Source: Musa acuminata AAA Group (Eukaryota > Streptophyta > Magnoliopsida > Zingiberales > Musaceae). Taken from it: DNA of 64,000 nucleotides. The DNA lies in assembly GCF_036884655.1 (NCBI RefSeq), contig NC_088345.1:21480501-21544500 (forward strand). The letters are read 5' to 3'. The translations under genes were made by a program, and so were the position numbers. Position 1 is the stretch's first letter. The number at the start of each line of letters is the position of its first letter. Positions 22,431 through 34,488 of the stretch are shown here, in pieces. The notes under the pieces were generated by a model that worked only from the letters and a program-made list of their open reading frames with translations, searched no databases and was not told where the DNA came from.

Positions 22431-24513
22431 TGTTGAATCCCCGATCGCCAAGGCTGTCAAGCAGTGGTCAAGCAGTGGTACCACCAGACTAGTGTTGAAT
22501 CTCGGATTTTGATGATAAAATCAATTGATGGGTTATTTGATCTAATCCATATTATTGAGTTAAGTATGCAGGATTAACTATAATAACCAGAAAACACAAA
22601 GCAAGAATATCGGAGTCAAGTTCGATGGACGTTTAAGAGTCCGAAGAATCGTCAGAGATGTTGCCAGAACCAACTGAGAAGAAATCGGGAACCTGTCGAA
22701 ATTTTCGGAAGTTCACCGAAGAGATCGTCGGAGGTTCACGGAGATCACCGAGAAGGCTCGGCTACTCATTAAAGTCATCACAAGTTCGGGAGCTTGATGG
22801 GAGTCCGTCGGAAGAAAGTTCGTCGGAAAGCTCGCCGGAACAAGACTCGACGTTCGCAGTTGAAAGCTTGCTTAGGATATGTTTTTTTGTTACGTAGTTC
22901 ACTTGTAACTAGGATTAGGATTAAGAGATAATCCTATATCCTAGTTAGGGGCCAATTGGGCCCAAATTCGGACTAGTTTAGGGCAAAATTGAAGCCCAAC
23001 TAATGGGCTGAAAACACTGTAGTTGGGCTGAAAACACTGTAGGCGGTAGCACCGCCTAGGCTGGGCAGTGGCACCGCCTAGTGCCCGAGAGTTGGGCGGT
23101 AGCACCGCCTGGGCTGGGCGGTGGCACCGCCCAGTGCCCGAGAGCTGGGCGGTAGCACCGCTTGGGCTGGGCGGTGGCACCACCCAGCACTATCAACGTT
23201 TGACAGTTACAGGCGGTGGCACCGCCACTGACAAGCGGTGGCACCGCCAGCATCGGGAACCCAAAGAGAATTCAAATTTTGGAGCCCAAATTTTGGAGCC
23301 CAAATTTGAATCCTCTTGAGGCCTATAAATACCCATCAAATCTCAGCTGAGATTACAACTTTTGAGCAGTAATTGATTGAGAGAAAGCTCTTAGAAAAGG
23401 TCTTAGAAAGTCTAGTTTTCAATTTGCTAGTGTTCACCTCATTCCTTCTCGAAAATCTGTAAGAGAGTGAACCGCTTGTAAAGAGTTGTAAGAGGGGTAT
23501 TTGCCCTTCCATTTTAAGAGAGTTGCTAGTGGAAGGTGGGAGCCTCATCGAAGAGGGGCCTCGCAAGTGGAGTAGGTCATTTGACCGAACCACTCTAAAA
23601 TCAGCGTAATCTCTGGTTTGCATTTCATTACTGCATTTATCTTTCTGCAAATCTTTACTTTGCTAAGTTCACTGCCCTCATCTCATTACGTACGCTTTCA
23701 ATGCAATTAAGACGATTTCATACGAAACATTATTTTTATCATACGAAAGATTTTCTAAAACCGAAGTTTTAATCCGCTGCACTAATTCACCCCCCCCCCC
23801 TCTTAGTGCCGCTCCGATCCTAACAACTAGGCAGTGGTACCACCTAGTAACAGTGTGTCAGGTGGTGGTACCACAAGACTGGGCGTTGGTACCGCCTAGT
23901 GTCAAGTTACAAGCGGTGGTACCACTCGTACCACGAAATCTCAAGGATTTAAATTTTGGCTCTAAATTGGAATCCATTTGGGGCCTATAAATACCTCACT
24001 CTTTCCTGCTTAGTAAGATAAGAAAGTGAGTTAAAAAGGGGGAAAGAATCCTTGGGTAAAAATTATAATCTCTCTTGAAGAGTAGAGTCCCTTCTTCCTA
24101 GTATTTAGAAAGTTCTTATAAAGGGAGAAGAGAGGTCTAGGTCTGAACAAGAGGTATAAAGGTTCTCTCATGAGCTTGTCAAAAGGAGAATAGAGTTGTA
24201 AGAAGGAGGTTAATCTTTGCCTATTAAAGGAATATCGTTAGTGAATGCTAGTAGTCTCGACAAAAGGGGAATCAGTGGAGTAGATGTAGGTCACGATGAC
24301 CCAACCACTATAACTCGGTTTGCATTTACTTCTTGCAATTTATATTTACTGCAAACTGTCATTCTTTACTTACTTTACATCCACTATGTTCTTCCGTATA
24401 CTTTCAAGTTAACATCTTCCGAAACGAGTTTAATCAGAATGAGATTTTGAACCGACGTAATTTTTATTACCGCTGTACTAATTTACCCCCCTAGTGCCAA
24501 CTCCTTCCTAATA
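22431..24513 (+). repeat. 3' LTR of Sirevirus B (type C), interrupted
   Basis: Starts TGTTGAATCCCCG directly after the PPT, is broken after 62 bp by a solo LTR, and resumes at 23826/23831. It carries its own palindromes (GCGGTGGTACCAC type), TATAAATA at 23986-23993, and an end in CTCCTTCCTAATA (CA decayed to TA). Without the insertion it is about 0.75 kb, shorter than and clearly different from the element's 5' LTR. Confidence 0.75.
22493..23825 (+). repeat. Solo Sirevirus LTR type B (1333 bp), TSD ACTAG
   Basis: TG...CA termini with ACTAG at 22488-22492 and 23826-23830. It closely matches 15417-16754, including the palindrome cluster (23041-23250) and TATAAATA at 23324-23331. No internal sequence is attached, so it arose by LTR-LTR recombination after insertion into LTR C. 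Confidence 0.9.
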
Positions 24514-25560
24514 GGTCAAATAGTGCTCAAATCATGCACCTTGACCAAACAGTGTCCAAGTTATGCATCTCGGCCAAACAATGTCTAAGTTGTGCATCTT
24601 GGTCAAATAGTGTCTGAGTTGTGCATCTCGACCAAATAGTGCTCGAGTCATGCACCTCGGCCAAATAGTGTCCAAATCATGCACCTCGGCCAAATAGTGT
24701 TTGAATCATGCACCTCAACCAAACAGTATCCGAGTGGTGCACCTTGGCCAAATAATGCTCGAGTGGTGCATCTCGGCCAAAGAGTGTCCGAGTCGTGCAC
24801 CTCAACCAAACAGTGCCCGAGTGGTGCAGCTCGGCCAAACAATGCTCAAGTTGTTCACCTTAGCCAAATAGTGTCTGAGTTGTGCATCTTAGATAAATAG
24901 TGCCCAAGTCATGCACCTTGGCTAAATAGTATATGAATCGTGCATCTTGGTCAAACAATACTCGAGTTGTGCACCACACCCAAATAGTGTCTAAGTCATG
25001 CACCTCGACCAAACAGTGCTCGAGTTGTGCACCTTGGCTGAACGATGTCTAAGTTATGCCTCCTGACTAGTATAGTGCTTGAGTCATGCACCTCAGCCAA
25101 TCCAGTGTCTGAGTTATGCATCTCAACCAATCTAGTGCCCGAGAAACATCGCTCGGCTAGTTTGATGCTCAATGCTCGAGCAGTTTTGCTCGGCCAATAT
25201 TGTGCCCGAGTAATGTTGCTCGTCCAGTATTGTGCTCAAGCAATGTTGCTCGACTAGTCCAGTGTTCAATGCCAGAGTAGGGTTGCTCGGCCAGTCCTAT
25301 GCTCGAGTAGTGTTGCTCGGCTAGTCATGTGCCTGAGTAGTGTTGCTCAGCCAAACCAGTGCCCAAGTAGTGTTGCTCGGCTAGTCACATGCCTGAGTGG
25401 TGTTGCTCGGCCAGTCTAGTACATGAGTTGTCCTGCTCAGCCAGTCATGTGCCCGAGCGGTGTTGCTCGGTCAGTCCTATACTCGACTAGTGTTGCACGA
25501 CCAACCCAATCCCCGAGTTATATCGCTAAACTAGTCCAACTCTCAAATAGAAGCTCCTGA
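24514..25560. repeat. Degenerate 29-31 bp minisatellite
   Basis: About 35 head-to-tail units. Up to about 25060 the unit is 29 bp (GCCAAACAGTGTCCGAGT... then CGTGCACCTCG). From about 25080 to 25540 the second half changes to GTTGCTCGGC and units become about 30-31 bp. Copies differ at several positions, so the array is old. Short frames on both strands are by-products of the period. Confidence 0.8.
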
Positions 25561-28391
25561 TCAATCGATGATCGAACTACCAATCCCAGAACGATAACCA
25601 ACCCAGCCAGCAAAAGGCACTAAGCCATGCCCTGAGCCCCTCCATGAGGAACCGGTGGCACACCTCTTTTTTTTTTTTAGAGGGGAGGGCAGAGGGGAGA
25701 GAGAATGATATGGAATATTTTGGTATCACCTTGTAGTGATATTTAGCAACCACGTCAGCGTCAACATGGAGCCTTAGGGATGATATAGTGCACTTCGTCA
25801 ATGTGACATCTCAGACTCGAATAGGTTGATCGCTAGCTCCCACACTATCCAAAGTCGTACAAGACAACATCGCATAATACAGAGCTGCTTCGAAAAGCTT
25901 GGAACGATGCTACGCAGTACGAATCCATACAGGTTGGTAGGCGCTTGCATGAAATGTATAAGCCGACCGCCCAAGAGGCCGACGACCATTAACAAACTAT
26001 GTATGACCAACCTTCGTTCACATATATAAAAGTCAACTTCTTGACCAGCGTTAGGGGTCAAATTTGGAATACTCAAACTCCCTCGAACACTACTCAACAC
26101 TAACTTAAGCTTCGGAGGGGTCAAGTCGAAAAATCCCTCTCTCGACTTTGACCTGTGTGCAGGAACTCGACGAGAAAAGAGTAGCAACCCAGCAAGGGAG
26201 GAAGTGCAACTCCTTGCTCTACCTCGGATCGATTCTGAAGATGAAGTCTGGACTCAACCTAACGTTGACTACCCCCGTTCGAGTAGCCACGCGGGTGGCT
26301 CTCCGCACCCGAGATCGGACAAAGCCGTGCTGTGTTGACCCATCGACCACGGTATAAAATTGCTCAACAAAGATCATTCATGAATCAAATAGAGAAGATT
26401 GTATAGATTATTCTCGATTCACAAAATATTTTCTTGATCATCCGTGATTCCTATATTATAAATATGATTTTGTTTACGAGGCTTTATGCTTATAAATACA
26501 AAGAGTCTGTTCAGGTAGGATTTCTAATCTGAAGCACTATGCTTATGAAGATCGGTGGATTCGGATATGATTTCGAATTTGAAGCACTCTGCAAACTTCA
26601 TCCTAAATCTTCTACCAACTTATCGGAGGGGGTCACGTCTGATAGAGACCTTTTAGCACGAGTCTTACGGAAAAAAAAAAAGTCTCAATCACGAGGAGTG
26701 CGTCTCAAGAAAGTCATCTTGAGACGCTTCACATATAAGGACTCCGATCGAAGGCATCCAGGATCAAAATCAGTACACGAAGACATCCACCTCATGCTTC
26801 TTTTCACGACATAGTTTTCACCACCACTCGGTCTCCCAGCCTAATGGCCTAATATAACAGGACAAGAAGATCATACGCCAAAGTCTCAAAAAGTTAGCAG
26901 GAACTCCTATATTGTACCCTTCCATTGAAGGCATAAAAAACAAATCGGATGATGGTTACATTTGTACATACACAAATGTAGAGATAATGGTGCCTCAACG
27001 TTGACCTTTGCAGACGTACCGATTCACCATACACTCACTTCTTTACAAATAGTAATCATGGATGCACGACTAGGAGTTGTTAATGATTCCGATTGAACTA
27101 ATTAACAGCTATAAAAACCCACTTGCAGATATGGGACTGAAAAGGCGTACACATGACAGCTAACCATACCGATACAAGAATAAGCAAAGAAAGATATAAT
27201 GAGCACTGACGAGTGCTTGCTCGTCATCCATGGGTTCATGGAATCGGAATCAGAGATTAAATAACATATCGATGCAACAAACAGAATAGCTAACCAGAAA
27301 CATCAATAAATGTCTGGGTTGAGAACCACAGCTCGGTGGTGCATACATAGCTAACATTACCCAATAGCAGTAATGATCAATACAACATGTGGGATCATAA
27401 AGCTTGAAATCAGGGAATAAGGTTGCCCGAGCACGCTCATTGACGAATTGATCCCAATATGACTATGACATGCATATGACCAGAGCATTAAAAAAAATAC
27501 ATCATTGGGTTATAAATAATCCTAAATGTCTAAGCTGTCAGAAAAATGGCACAACAGATTAATAAAATTTATCATTTTTACAAACGAAACCTAAATATAT
27601 GAGGTAAGTCCAAATGAATAACACATTATCCTAAAAACTTAAACTAAGAAACGAAACCGAGATAAAAGGCAAACAATTTCAGGCCAAGAATATAAAGCCA
27701 CGAAATGCCGATCATTAACCATGAATACAGGCCCACTAATACGGGAAGACAAAAAAAGTACACGGTATTGTTAACAAAAGCAGTTCTTCTCATAGTTTAG
27801 ATTATCCATGGGCAGGGCAGGTGAGTACTGTTCACTTGACCCTAAAATAGCTGTGCGCTCAATGCAACTGGTACGATGAACCTATAAGGTTCAACCTGCA
27901 GTACTGCTTACAAAGATGTATAGATAGTCTCAATCTACAAAACTGCTCGTTTTACCATGAAGTAGCTACATGCATGCAGTCATCTGCACGCCCACCACTT
28001 GAATAATCCCCAGTGAAAAGTTTCAAGCGCAAAATAGTAGCATCAGAGATGTTTAGTAAACACAAAGCTTCAAATCGAAGATGGAGATGATTTCAGAAGG
28101 CAACAAAAAAACACTTCAGTATGTGAAAATATATATGAATAACTTGATTCCATTTTGGCGTTTTACTGAGATTGAATACAACAAATGCATGGCAATCAGC
28201 AAGATCATTTATAAAGTTTAGTCAACCGGAACTGGTGAAAAAGCTAATGTGCTGAAGAAATAGCAAGTGTTCCATGACGTAAAATTTTCATTAACAACAT
28301 CTTCGTAACAAATAATTCAAACAGATTGTCTCGTAATTGCAGATCTCAAAATGCTTATTCCTCGAACGGAGATGACTTCCGCCACATGTTT
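25561..28391. other. Unassigned sequence, including the 3' flank of the host gene
   Basis: No supported gene. 25806-26360 is relatively GC-rich, with TGTGACATCTCAGAC near 25800 and GGTATAAAATTGCTC near 26350. It could be an old LTR remnant, but no matching partner is visible here. 26640-26830 holds a 91-codon frame with no recognisable motif. The part close to 28391 should contain the 3' untranslated region of the gene at 28392-30547. Confidence 0.5.
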
Positions 28392-30547
28392 TCAGTTCTT
28401 TCCTCCTCCTTCCTCTTTCATTTTCTTTTCCCACCTGCGCTTCTGCAGGATGTAAAAGAAAAATGAACGACATTGGATTTAATTTGATTGCGAAAGGATA
28501 ATCCTACTTTAAGCATTCAAAGAAGAAAATGAGTCAAATTAACATAGAAGACGAGAAACACAAAAAAATATTGTTCTTACTCCCAATAAATATTGTCAAA
28601 TTAACATAGAAGACAAGAGAAACACAAAATGTGTAAAAATTTGTGTGAACAAGAGAAACACAAAAATCCTGTGAATAGTTGTTACTCCCAATAAATATTG
28701 TCAAATTAAGTGAACCTCACTATCAAGGACTAGAACAATAGTCAGACCAAGAGTTTGTTTCTTTCATAACCTTCTCTTTAAGGGTAAACATGCCAAAAAA
28801 AATGTTCTGCTAGATAAATTTCTCTGTTGCAATTCCTAACAGATCCAAATTCATTTCAGAAAGGCCTCCAGTTATTATGAAAAGCCGACATAATGGGGTT
28901 ACCGGCAACAAACTTGAGAGACAATTTCTCTCCTAGTAAGGTGCAAGGTTGGTAAATGCCTAGTGAATATTGGATTCTTTACAGGATCAATAAGTAAAAA
29001 ATTGTGTATAACCCAAGTGAGAGGTAACCAAAATAGTTCAAGCAAAAAAGAGAAGAAATGATATGGAGTCTACAACCATAATGTGAAATTTAAAAGTTAA
29101 AAGAATGAACCTCACCGGGGGTCATGTCACATGAAAAGTGAAGTCAATTAATCCTTTTACAAGCTCGTAACTCATAACAATAACTTATGAGGCGCATGGA
29201 ATAATCAGAGTCACATGTGCAGGAAAGTGCACATACACACAACATGGTGCATTGAGGGATTTTGATGTGACACAAGGTTAAGAAGTTCGAACATCAGTTT
29301 GAGCAAAGAAAATGATCAGACCAAGACAGCTCTAATGCTTCAACTACAACCATGTGACCACATAATCTATTCAAGCATTTTATTGGCATTAATCCATGGT
29401 AACACATGATGAACATAATTCATCAGCCCATCTGGTGGACAGCCACATGATAACTTAAAAGTCATGATAAATCATACCAACTTCATGCATTAAAATTAGC
29501 AAATGCCTCTATAGACCCCAAGCATGTACTTTTCCCCTTTACAAGGCTACAAGCACATTCAAACTCGATAGCAGAACTGCCAATTTTTCTTCCATTTATT
29601 TCCTATTTCCTTATTGCAAAAAGAGCCAATGTCTTGTCCATTATTCCTTGATGAACTTCAGTCAATCAAGATGGTTGAAAATGAAATGCACGTTATAGGT
29701 CAATTGTCCAGAATACTTGCACATGCAGCTATATATACTTTGGTCTTTGCTCTATCGGTAAATTCTGCAAACAAGTTTAAGAATATTACATATATTACCA
29801 TCTGTATGCAATTAGAACTCATTCTTTATCACCTGGACAGGTAAAATTTATTCTTTTTTCCATAATTCGACCAAAGCCAATTTTCTAAATCCAATTTTCT
29901 AGATGATTGTAAAAAAGAACACAATAAGTTGTAACAAGCAAAAGAATTCCTAAAGCCAGTTTTCTAGATGAGTGCTAACCTTATAATCCAGTAGCATATC
30001 GGGCATCTTCTTCATCAATTCAGCAGTTTTTGCCCGCCTATCCAAAGCCAATTAAGAAAACAAAATATCAATTTTGACATCAAAACCCTAACATAAAAGG
30101 AAGAGGGTTTCGAGAAGGGAATCGCACTTCTCCGCAGACACGCGATCGCATTTGTGACCTTTCCTCTTGTTCCTCATCTCCTTCCTCGGGGGATCATAAG
30201 GCCAATCCCTGATCCAAAGCGAAAAAAATCAACCAAACTTCCACACAAAAATATCACTTTTACAAGTCAAAAAGAAAGAGGAAGCGAAGAGATCGGGTGG
30301 TAAGAAGGACGAACTCTCCAGCAAGAAGAACCTCCTTGCGGAGGCGGGCTCGCTTGCGAGCACTGAGCGATAAGGGCTTCCAGGCGCCGAGCTCCCAGTA
30401 GCCCCACACGCCCTTGGCGAGCTCGTCCTTGTATTTGACAAGCTTCTCCCTCCACGAATACTGGTAGCTCTCTACCGCCGCCCCCTTCACCACAGCCACC
30501 GCCTTCACGGCCGCCGCAGCTGCAGCCGTCGCCGCCTTGCCCGCCAT
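28392..30547 (-). CDS. mL64/CRIF1-like mitochondrial ribosomal protein, 140 aa, four exons
   Basis: Complement of exons 30547-30315, 30208-30128, 30037-29980 and 28442-28392. All introns are GT...AG and the joined frame is open from ATG to TGA (423 nt). The N-terminus is Ala/Val/Lys-rich and could be a mitochondrial presequence. Then come YQYSWREKLVKYKDEL, GVWGYWELGAWKPLS, an Arg-rich helix, EDWPYDPPRKEM, and AELMKKMPDMLLDYKKRRWE. The last block and the WP-containing middle resemble the GADD45GIP1/CRIF1 (mL64) family of large mitoribosomal subunit proteins. I infer a structural role in the mitochondrial ribosome. The last intron is long (1537 bp). The gene model is strong; the family name is less certain. 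Confidence 0.82.
28532..28705. repeat. Local tandem duplication in intron 3 of the host gene
   Basis: The block GTCAAATTAACATAGAAGAC ... TTACTCCCAATAAATATT occurs at about 28532-28594 and again, with an inserted expansion, at about 28595-28700. It lies between exons 3 and 4 and does not touch the splice sites. Confidence 0.7.
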
Positions 30548-30720
30548 GGAACCGACGCGGTGAGAGAAGGCACATGACCTTCCAGCATCAGGGAAGTGGA
30601 CGGTTTTGGCACATTCGGGCCTCCTTCACTCAAGTCGGGCCGGCCCAATTGACTTCCCTGATGGTGCAGCAGATTTTTGAGTTAGGATCGAAGACAGATA
30701 AATGTTGCGGCCCTAATTAA
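30548..30720 (-). promoter_or_regulatory. Proximal promoter and 5' UTR of the mL64-like gene with site II motifs
   Basis: Upstream of the ATG, TTGGGCCGGCCCG lies at about 30637-30649 on the gene strand and more GGCCC cores lie at 30617-30621 and about 30704. Site II (TGGGCC/T) elements are typical of plant genes for mitochondrial and ribosomal proteins, which agrees with the family call. AAACCCTAA, a telo-box word, also lies in intron 2 near 30083. No TATA box was chosen. Confidence 0.5.
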
Positions 30721-31069
30721 TCACATCGACAATCTCATCAATTTGAAAACTCATAAACCTAAATGTCTTCCTTTCATCGTTTAGCTTATCTACGTGTATC
30801 GTATATGTATGTATGTATATATCGCCGGCTGCCAGTTCGTCATCAGGAAGTTATAATAATTTCGTCAATATAAAACAAAATACTATAACTCAATGAAAGG
30901 GGTGGGAGTTGTTACACTAATCACATCAGCTGTATGATAAGAACAGAGGCAAAGGGGGCACTGTTAGGGAAAAGAAAGAAAAGAGAAGGGCTTTATCTTT
31001 TCCGCTGGTGAGTCATGCATTTGCCTAAATAAATATTCCTTTTCTGGAATTTGAGCCATACAGAGCACG

Positions 31070-31319
31070 CTTGACACCGAGTTCTTCAGAGTACGGCGAA
31101 GCCAGCGATTATCATATACAAAGAGGTCATCATCATCAGCAAAGGAAGCTACCGCTTGCTTGATGCCCACACGGGAGACCGGTGCTGATCAAAACAATCA
31201 AATGATGTTTTTGAGCACGCTTCTGATGCCACTCACATCCTTGGAGTTAGTGAGATCAAGTTGTTTCGTTTGATTAGACATCCTGATATTGTTCAAATAA
31301 AGCATCTAATGCTGCCGCC
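31070..31319 (+). pseudogene. Fragment of a plant group-D (TDY-type) MAP kinase gene
   Basis: Reading across frames gives [49 protein letters not shown], then [20 protein letters not shown]. This is the N-lobe of plant MAP kinases (Gly-rich loop, VAIKK lysine region and the helix before HIMLPP), best matching the group with EFFTEYGEA. About four small indels and a 6-bp insertion break it. The segment stops at LPP exactly where the TA repeat begins, with no downstream kinase domain. It is a dead fragment. Confidence 0.78.
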
Positions 31320-31402
<83 letters not shown>

Positions 31403-31434
31403 GTATATGTATATGTATATGTATATATATATAC

Positions 31435-31468
<34 letters not shown>

Positions 31469-31637
31469 GTATGTATATATATATATATATATATGTATTT
31501 GTATATGTATATATATATATATATATATGTATTTGTATATGTATATATATATTTATATACATATGTATATATATGTATTTATATATATACATACATATAT
31601 ACATATATATATATATACATATATTATGTATATATTC

Positions 31638-31690
<53 letters not shown>
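31320..31690. repeat. (TA)n microsatellite with TG interruptions
   Basis: About 370 bp of almost pure TA with scattered TATG and TATTTG variants. All Ile/Tyr-rich frames here are artefacts. It directly abuts the MAP kinase fragment. Confidence 0.97.
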
Positions 31691-32149
31691 GGAGTAAATT
31701 GACTATCCTATTTTAGTGACTCGAACAATAAACACGTACAAAGGTTTAATACTCTTTATAAAACCTATATTGCTCCAATATGGTTAGTGAAATTTAAAAT
31801 GAACTTATCTAATAGACATGTCCTTTCATATATAATTATTAAAATTAATTTTAATTAATTTTAAGTTTTAAAAATTAAATCTAATAATCGTCCACAAAAT
31901 TTAACATTTTTAAAGATTAAAATTGAAATAATTAATGAACAAAAGGAAAGAAAAAGAAATTGGCTGCTCAATACCGATACAATATGGTTAGTTAATTACT
32001 TTATAAAGTTTGAACTTAGTGTAAATAGTTTTCATCAGAAGGAAATGGAGTGAACTAGGCCTTGAACCTTATTCCTTCAACCTAAATTTCTACTATCACA
32101 TATTATACAGTTGATTAGTCATGAGATTTGTAAATTAATGCAGATAAAT
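31691..32149. other. AT-rich unassigned spacer
   Basis: No frame, repeat end or RNA gene was recognised between the microsatellite and the inverted LTR fragment. Confidence 0.5.
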
Positions 32150-32712
32150 CACATCGATTCGAAAATCTCGTTTGATGAAAACATATCGACAAAATGAGTT
32201 TAACTTTGAAAGCATTTGAAAGAGTGTAATTAGAAAGTAAAGTAAGTAAGATAGTTTGCAGTAAAGGTAAATTACACAAATAAAAATAAAAACTAAGTTT
32301 TATAGTGGTTCGATCGTCCTAACTTACATCCACTCTCGATTCCTCTTCCGTCGAGGTTATCGGCATTCACTAGTGGTCTTCTTTCAATAGGTGAAGACCA
32401 ACCACCTTCTTACAACTCTATTCTCCTTTTGATAGGGTTAGGAGATAACATTCACACCCCCACTACCTCTTCTCTTAAACTTTACTAACACTTAGAGTTT
32501 GAGAGAAGTTATCACAAGATTACAATAGTATTTCTTTTTTTACTCTCAATTCTTGTGTATCTTAACCAGGGATGAGAGGGATATTTATAGGCCCCAAGTG
32601 AATTCAAACTTGGAGCCAAAAAGAATCTCATCCCTCGTATTTGGGGTATTAGCAGTATGACCACCTACAACACTGACATTGGGCGGTACCACCTCTTGGG
32701 AGGCCCAAATTT
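32150..32712 (-). repeat. Inverted fragment of a type-C Sirevirus LTR
   Basis: Read on the minus strand it follows the type-C LTR at 23831-24480: GGGCGGTACCACC-like palindrome, GGGGCCTATAAATA (about 32590-32605), the same leader words (AAAGGAGAATAGAGTTGTAAGAAGG) and the TTTACTGCAAACT stretch. Both LTR ends are missing. It abuts truncated gypsy G3. Confidence 0.7.
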
Positions 32713-33504
32713 TCTTGATTAAATTGAACATCCTTGCTGTCATATACACTGAGATTTTGCTATCAATTCTATCCTCAAATTTCTCAAGTTTTTGGTCAAA
32801 ATTTCATCGAGAAACCGCTATTTTTCGACGATAATTCTACTCTTACAAGACAACACATACCTACAGCAACTTCCATTGATTTCTATCAAACTTTTGCTAC
32901 CGTCTACCATAGATCTAAAACTTTCATCCATAGCCTTAAAACTCCACCAAACCACACTCTCAAACTACACCCAAAACAACCATAAAATAAGCCTAAACCG
33001 TAGCCTACATCCACCAATCCACTAACCCTTTCGACCATCACTTCTCACAACCTATACATGCCTTTAACCCGACAACAAAAGAGAGATCTTAACATCACAG
33101 ATTTGGAGGCATCTACTATAGCATCTAAAGAGGCAATCAATGCTAAATTCAAAGCTTTCGAAGCGTGAATGGAAAATAAGATTCGTACTCTCTTTATTGA
33201 ACTCAGTTTTGGTTGACCACCAAACCCGAAGAAATCACATCAAGGAGAGAGTTCTAACTAATCGCACCAAGCTTGAAGAGATAACTTCCAAGAGAGGGGA
33301 GGTTCTATGATCGATCTCAACTATCCACGCATGAGGGCGGACTTTCCTAGATGAGAAGAAGGAGACCCGATTGGTTGGATCTCACGCTCGGAGCGATATT
33401 TTTGGTACCATAAAATCACGGATGCATCTATGGTGGAAATTATGTCTATACATCTTGAAGGGGATGACATACAATGGTTTGACTAGTTTGAACACACTCA
33501 TGGA
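32713..33504 (+). pseudogene. Gypsy G3, part 1: leader and start of gag
   Basis: Plus-strand copy of the same family as G1 and G2, 5'-truncated in its leader. Gag ATG at 33058-33060 (MPLTRQQKRDLNITDLEAS), with an in-frame TGA after FEA near 33167 and a TAG after IQWFD. The copy is cut at 33504 by element F1 and resumes at 45430. The duplicated ATGGA (33500-33504 and 45425-45429) proves the insertion. Confidence 0.83.
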
Positions 33505-34488
33505 TGTCACGCCCCTCAAAATATCCATGATATTAAAATTTTCATCACAAATCCATCCAAGATCCAAACACACATTTGAGGACACTGAAACACATTCTAT
33601 CAAATTCATATCTATAAAATCTGAGCAGTTTATAATCATATATCACATCACTCGATAATTCACATTTATGGCAACCCAAGCCAAACTCGACAAACATGAA
33701 CAACATTTATAAATTCACAAGCTGAATAAATTATACAATCAGAACTCCAATTATTCACCACAAGTTCATATCATCATAAACTAGACTTAACATTCCGAAA
33801 TTCCAAATAAGAGAGATCTTCTAACACTTTGACATAGTATATCCATTTCGATTCATCGACAACATTTCATTTTATACAAAATATGCTTATACAACAATAA
33901 CATAATAACCAACAAGATTTGCCCATAATTCTGAATAGCTCTCCACTGCCTCAACCCAATTCAAACATCTCAAAGAGTGACAAGCTGACCTGAAAGATTT
34001 TATATAACAACGGAGTAAGCTAAAAACAACTCAGCAAGTGATAAAGCATATTCAGAACAGAAAGAACGATTTCAAACAAGTAGGGTATCATAATGTAAGA
34101 TAGAATACACGAATTCTCAAGATACCATATCATTAGATACTAAATCATAAGTGTCATGTCATTCGAAACATATTTGGTTCATAATAGATGGAGCATAGAG
34201 TAATTGGAGCATATCAATAGCGTATGAGATGTTCCGGAGCATATCTATGGCAAATAGGATATTTCAAAATAGATCAGTTCATAACAAATGGAGCACATAG
34301 TAATTGGAGCATATCAATAGCGTACAAGATGTTCCGGAGCATATCAATGACAAATGGAATATTTCAGAACATATCAATGGTATGCGAAGCATTTTGATGT
34401 ATATCAATAGCATAGGAAACATTTTGGAGCATATCAATACAAAATACGAAACAGAAGCTCAGACGTCGTACCCTAGCATAGTGCATAT

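Noticed and set aside
24648..25257. Periodic peptides such as repeated SCTSTKQ / GRGAPLGH units
   Set aside because: They arise from the 29-bp minisatellite on both strands, and a 29-bp period does not keep a frame.
25806..26360. Possible LTR of another gypsy family
   Set aside because: It has an LTR-like TATA word and GC-rich composition, but no second copy, PBS or TSD could be found, so it is left as unassigned.
29614..29844. 76-aa frame on the plus strand within the host gene region
   Set aside because: It lies in intron 3 on the opposite strand, has no known motif and has intron-like composition.
30964..31170. 68-aa minus-strand frame MGIKQAVASFADDDD...
   Set aside because: It is the complement of the MAP kinase fragment, whose plus-strand reading explains the sequence.
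31261..31716. Tyr/Ile-rich frames over the TA repeat
   Set aside because: Direct translation of a microsatellite. Only its first 20 or so residues have meaning, and they belong to the MAP kinase fragment.
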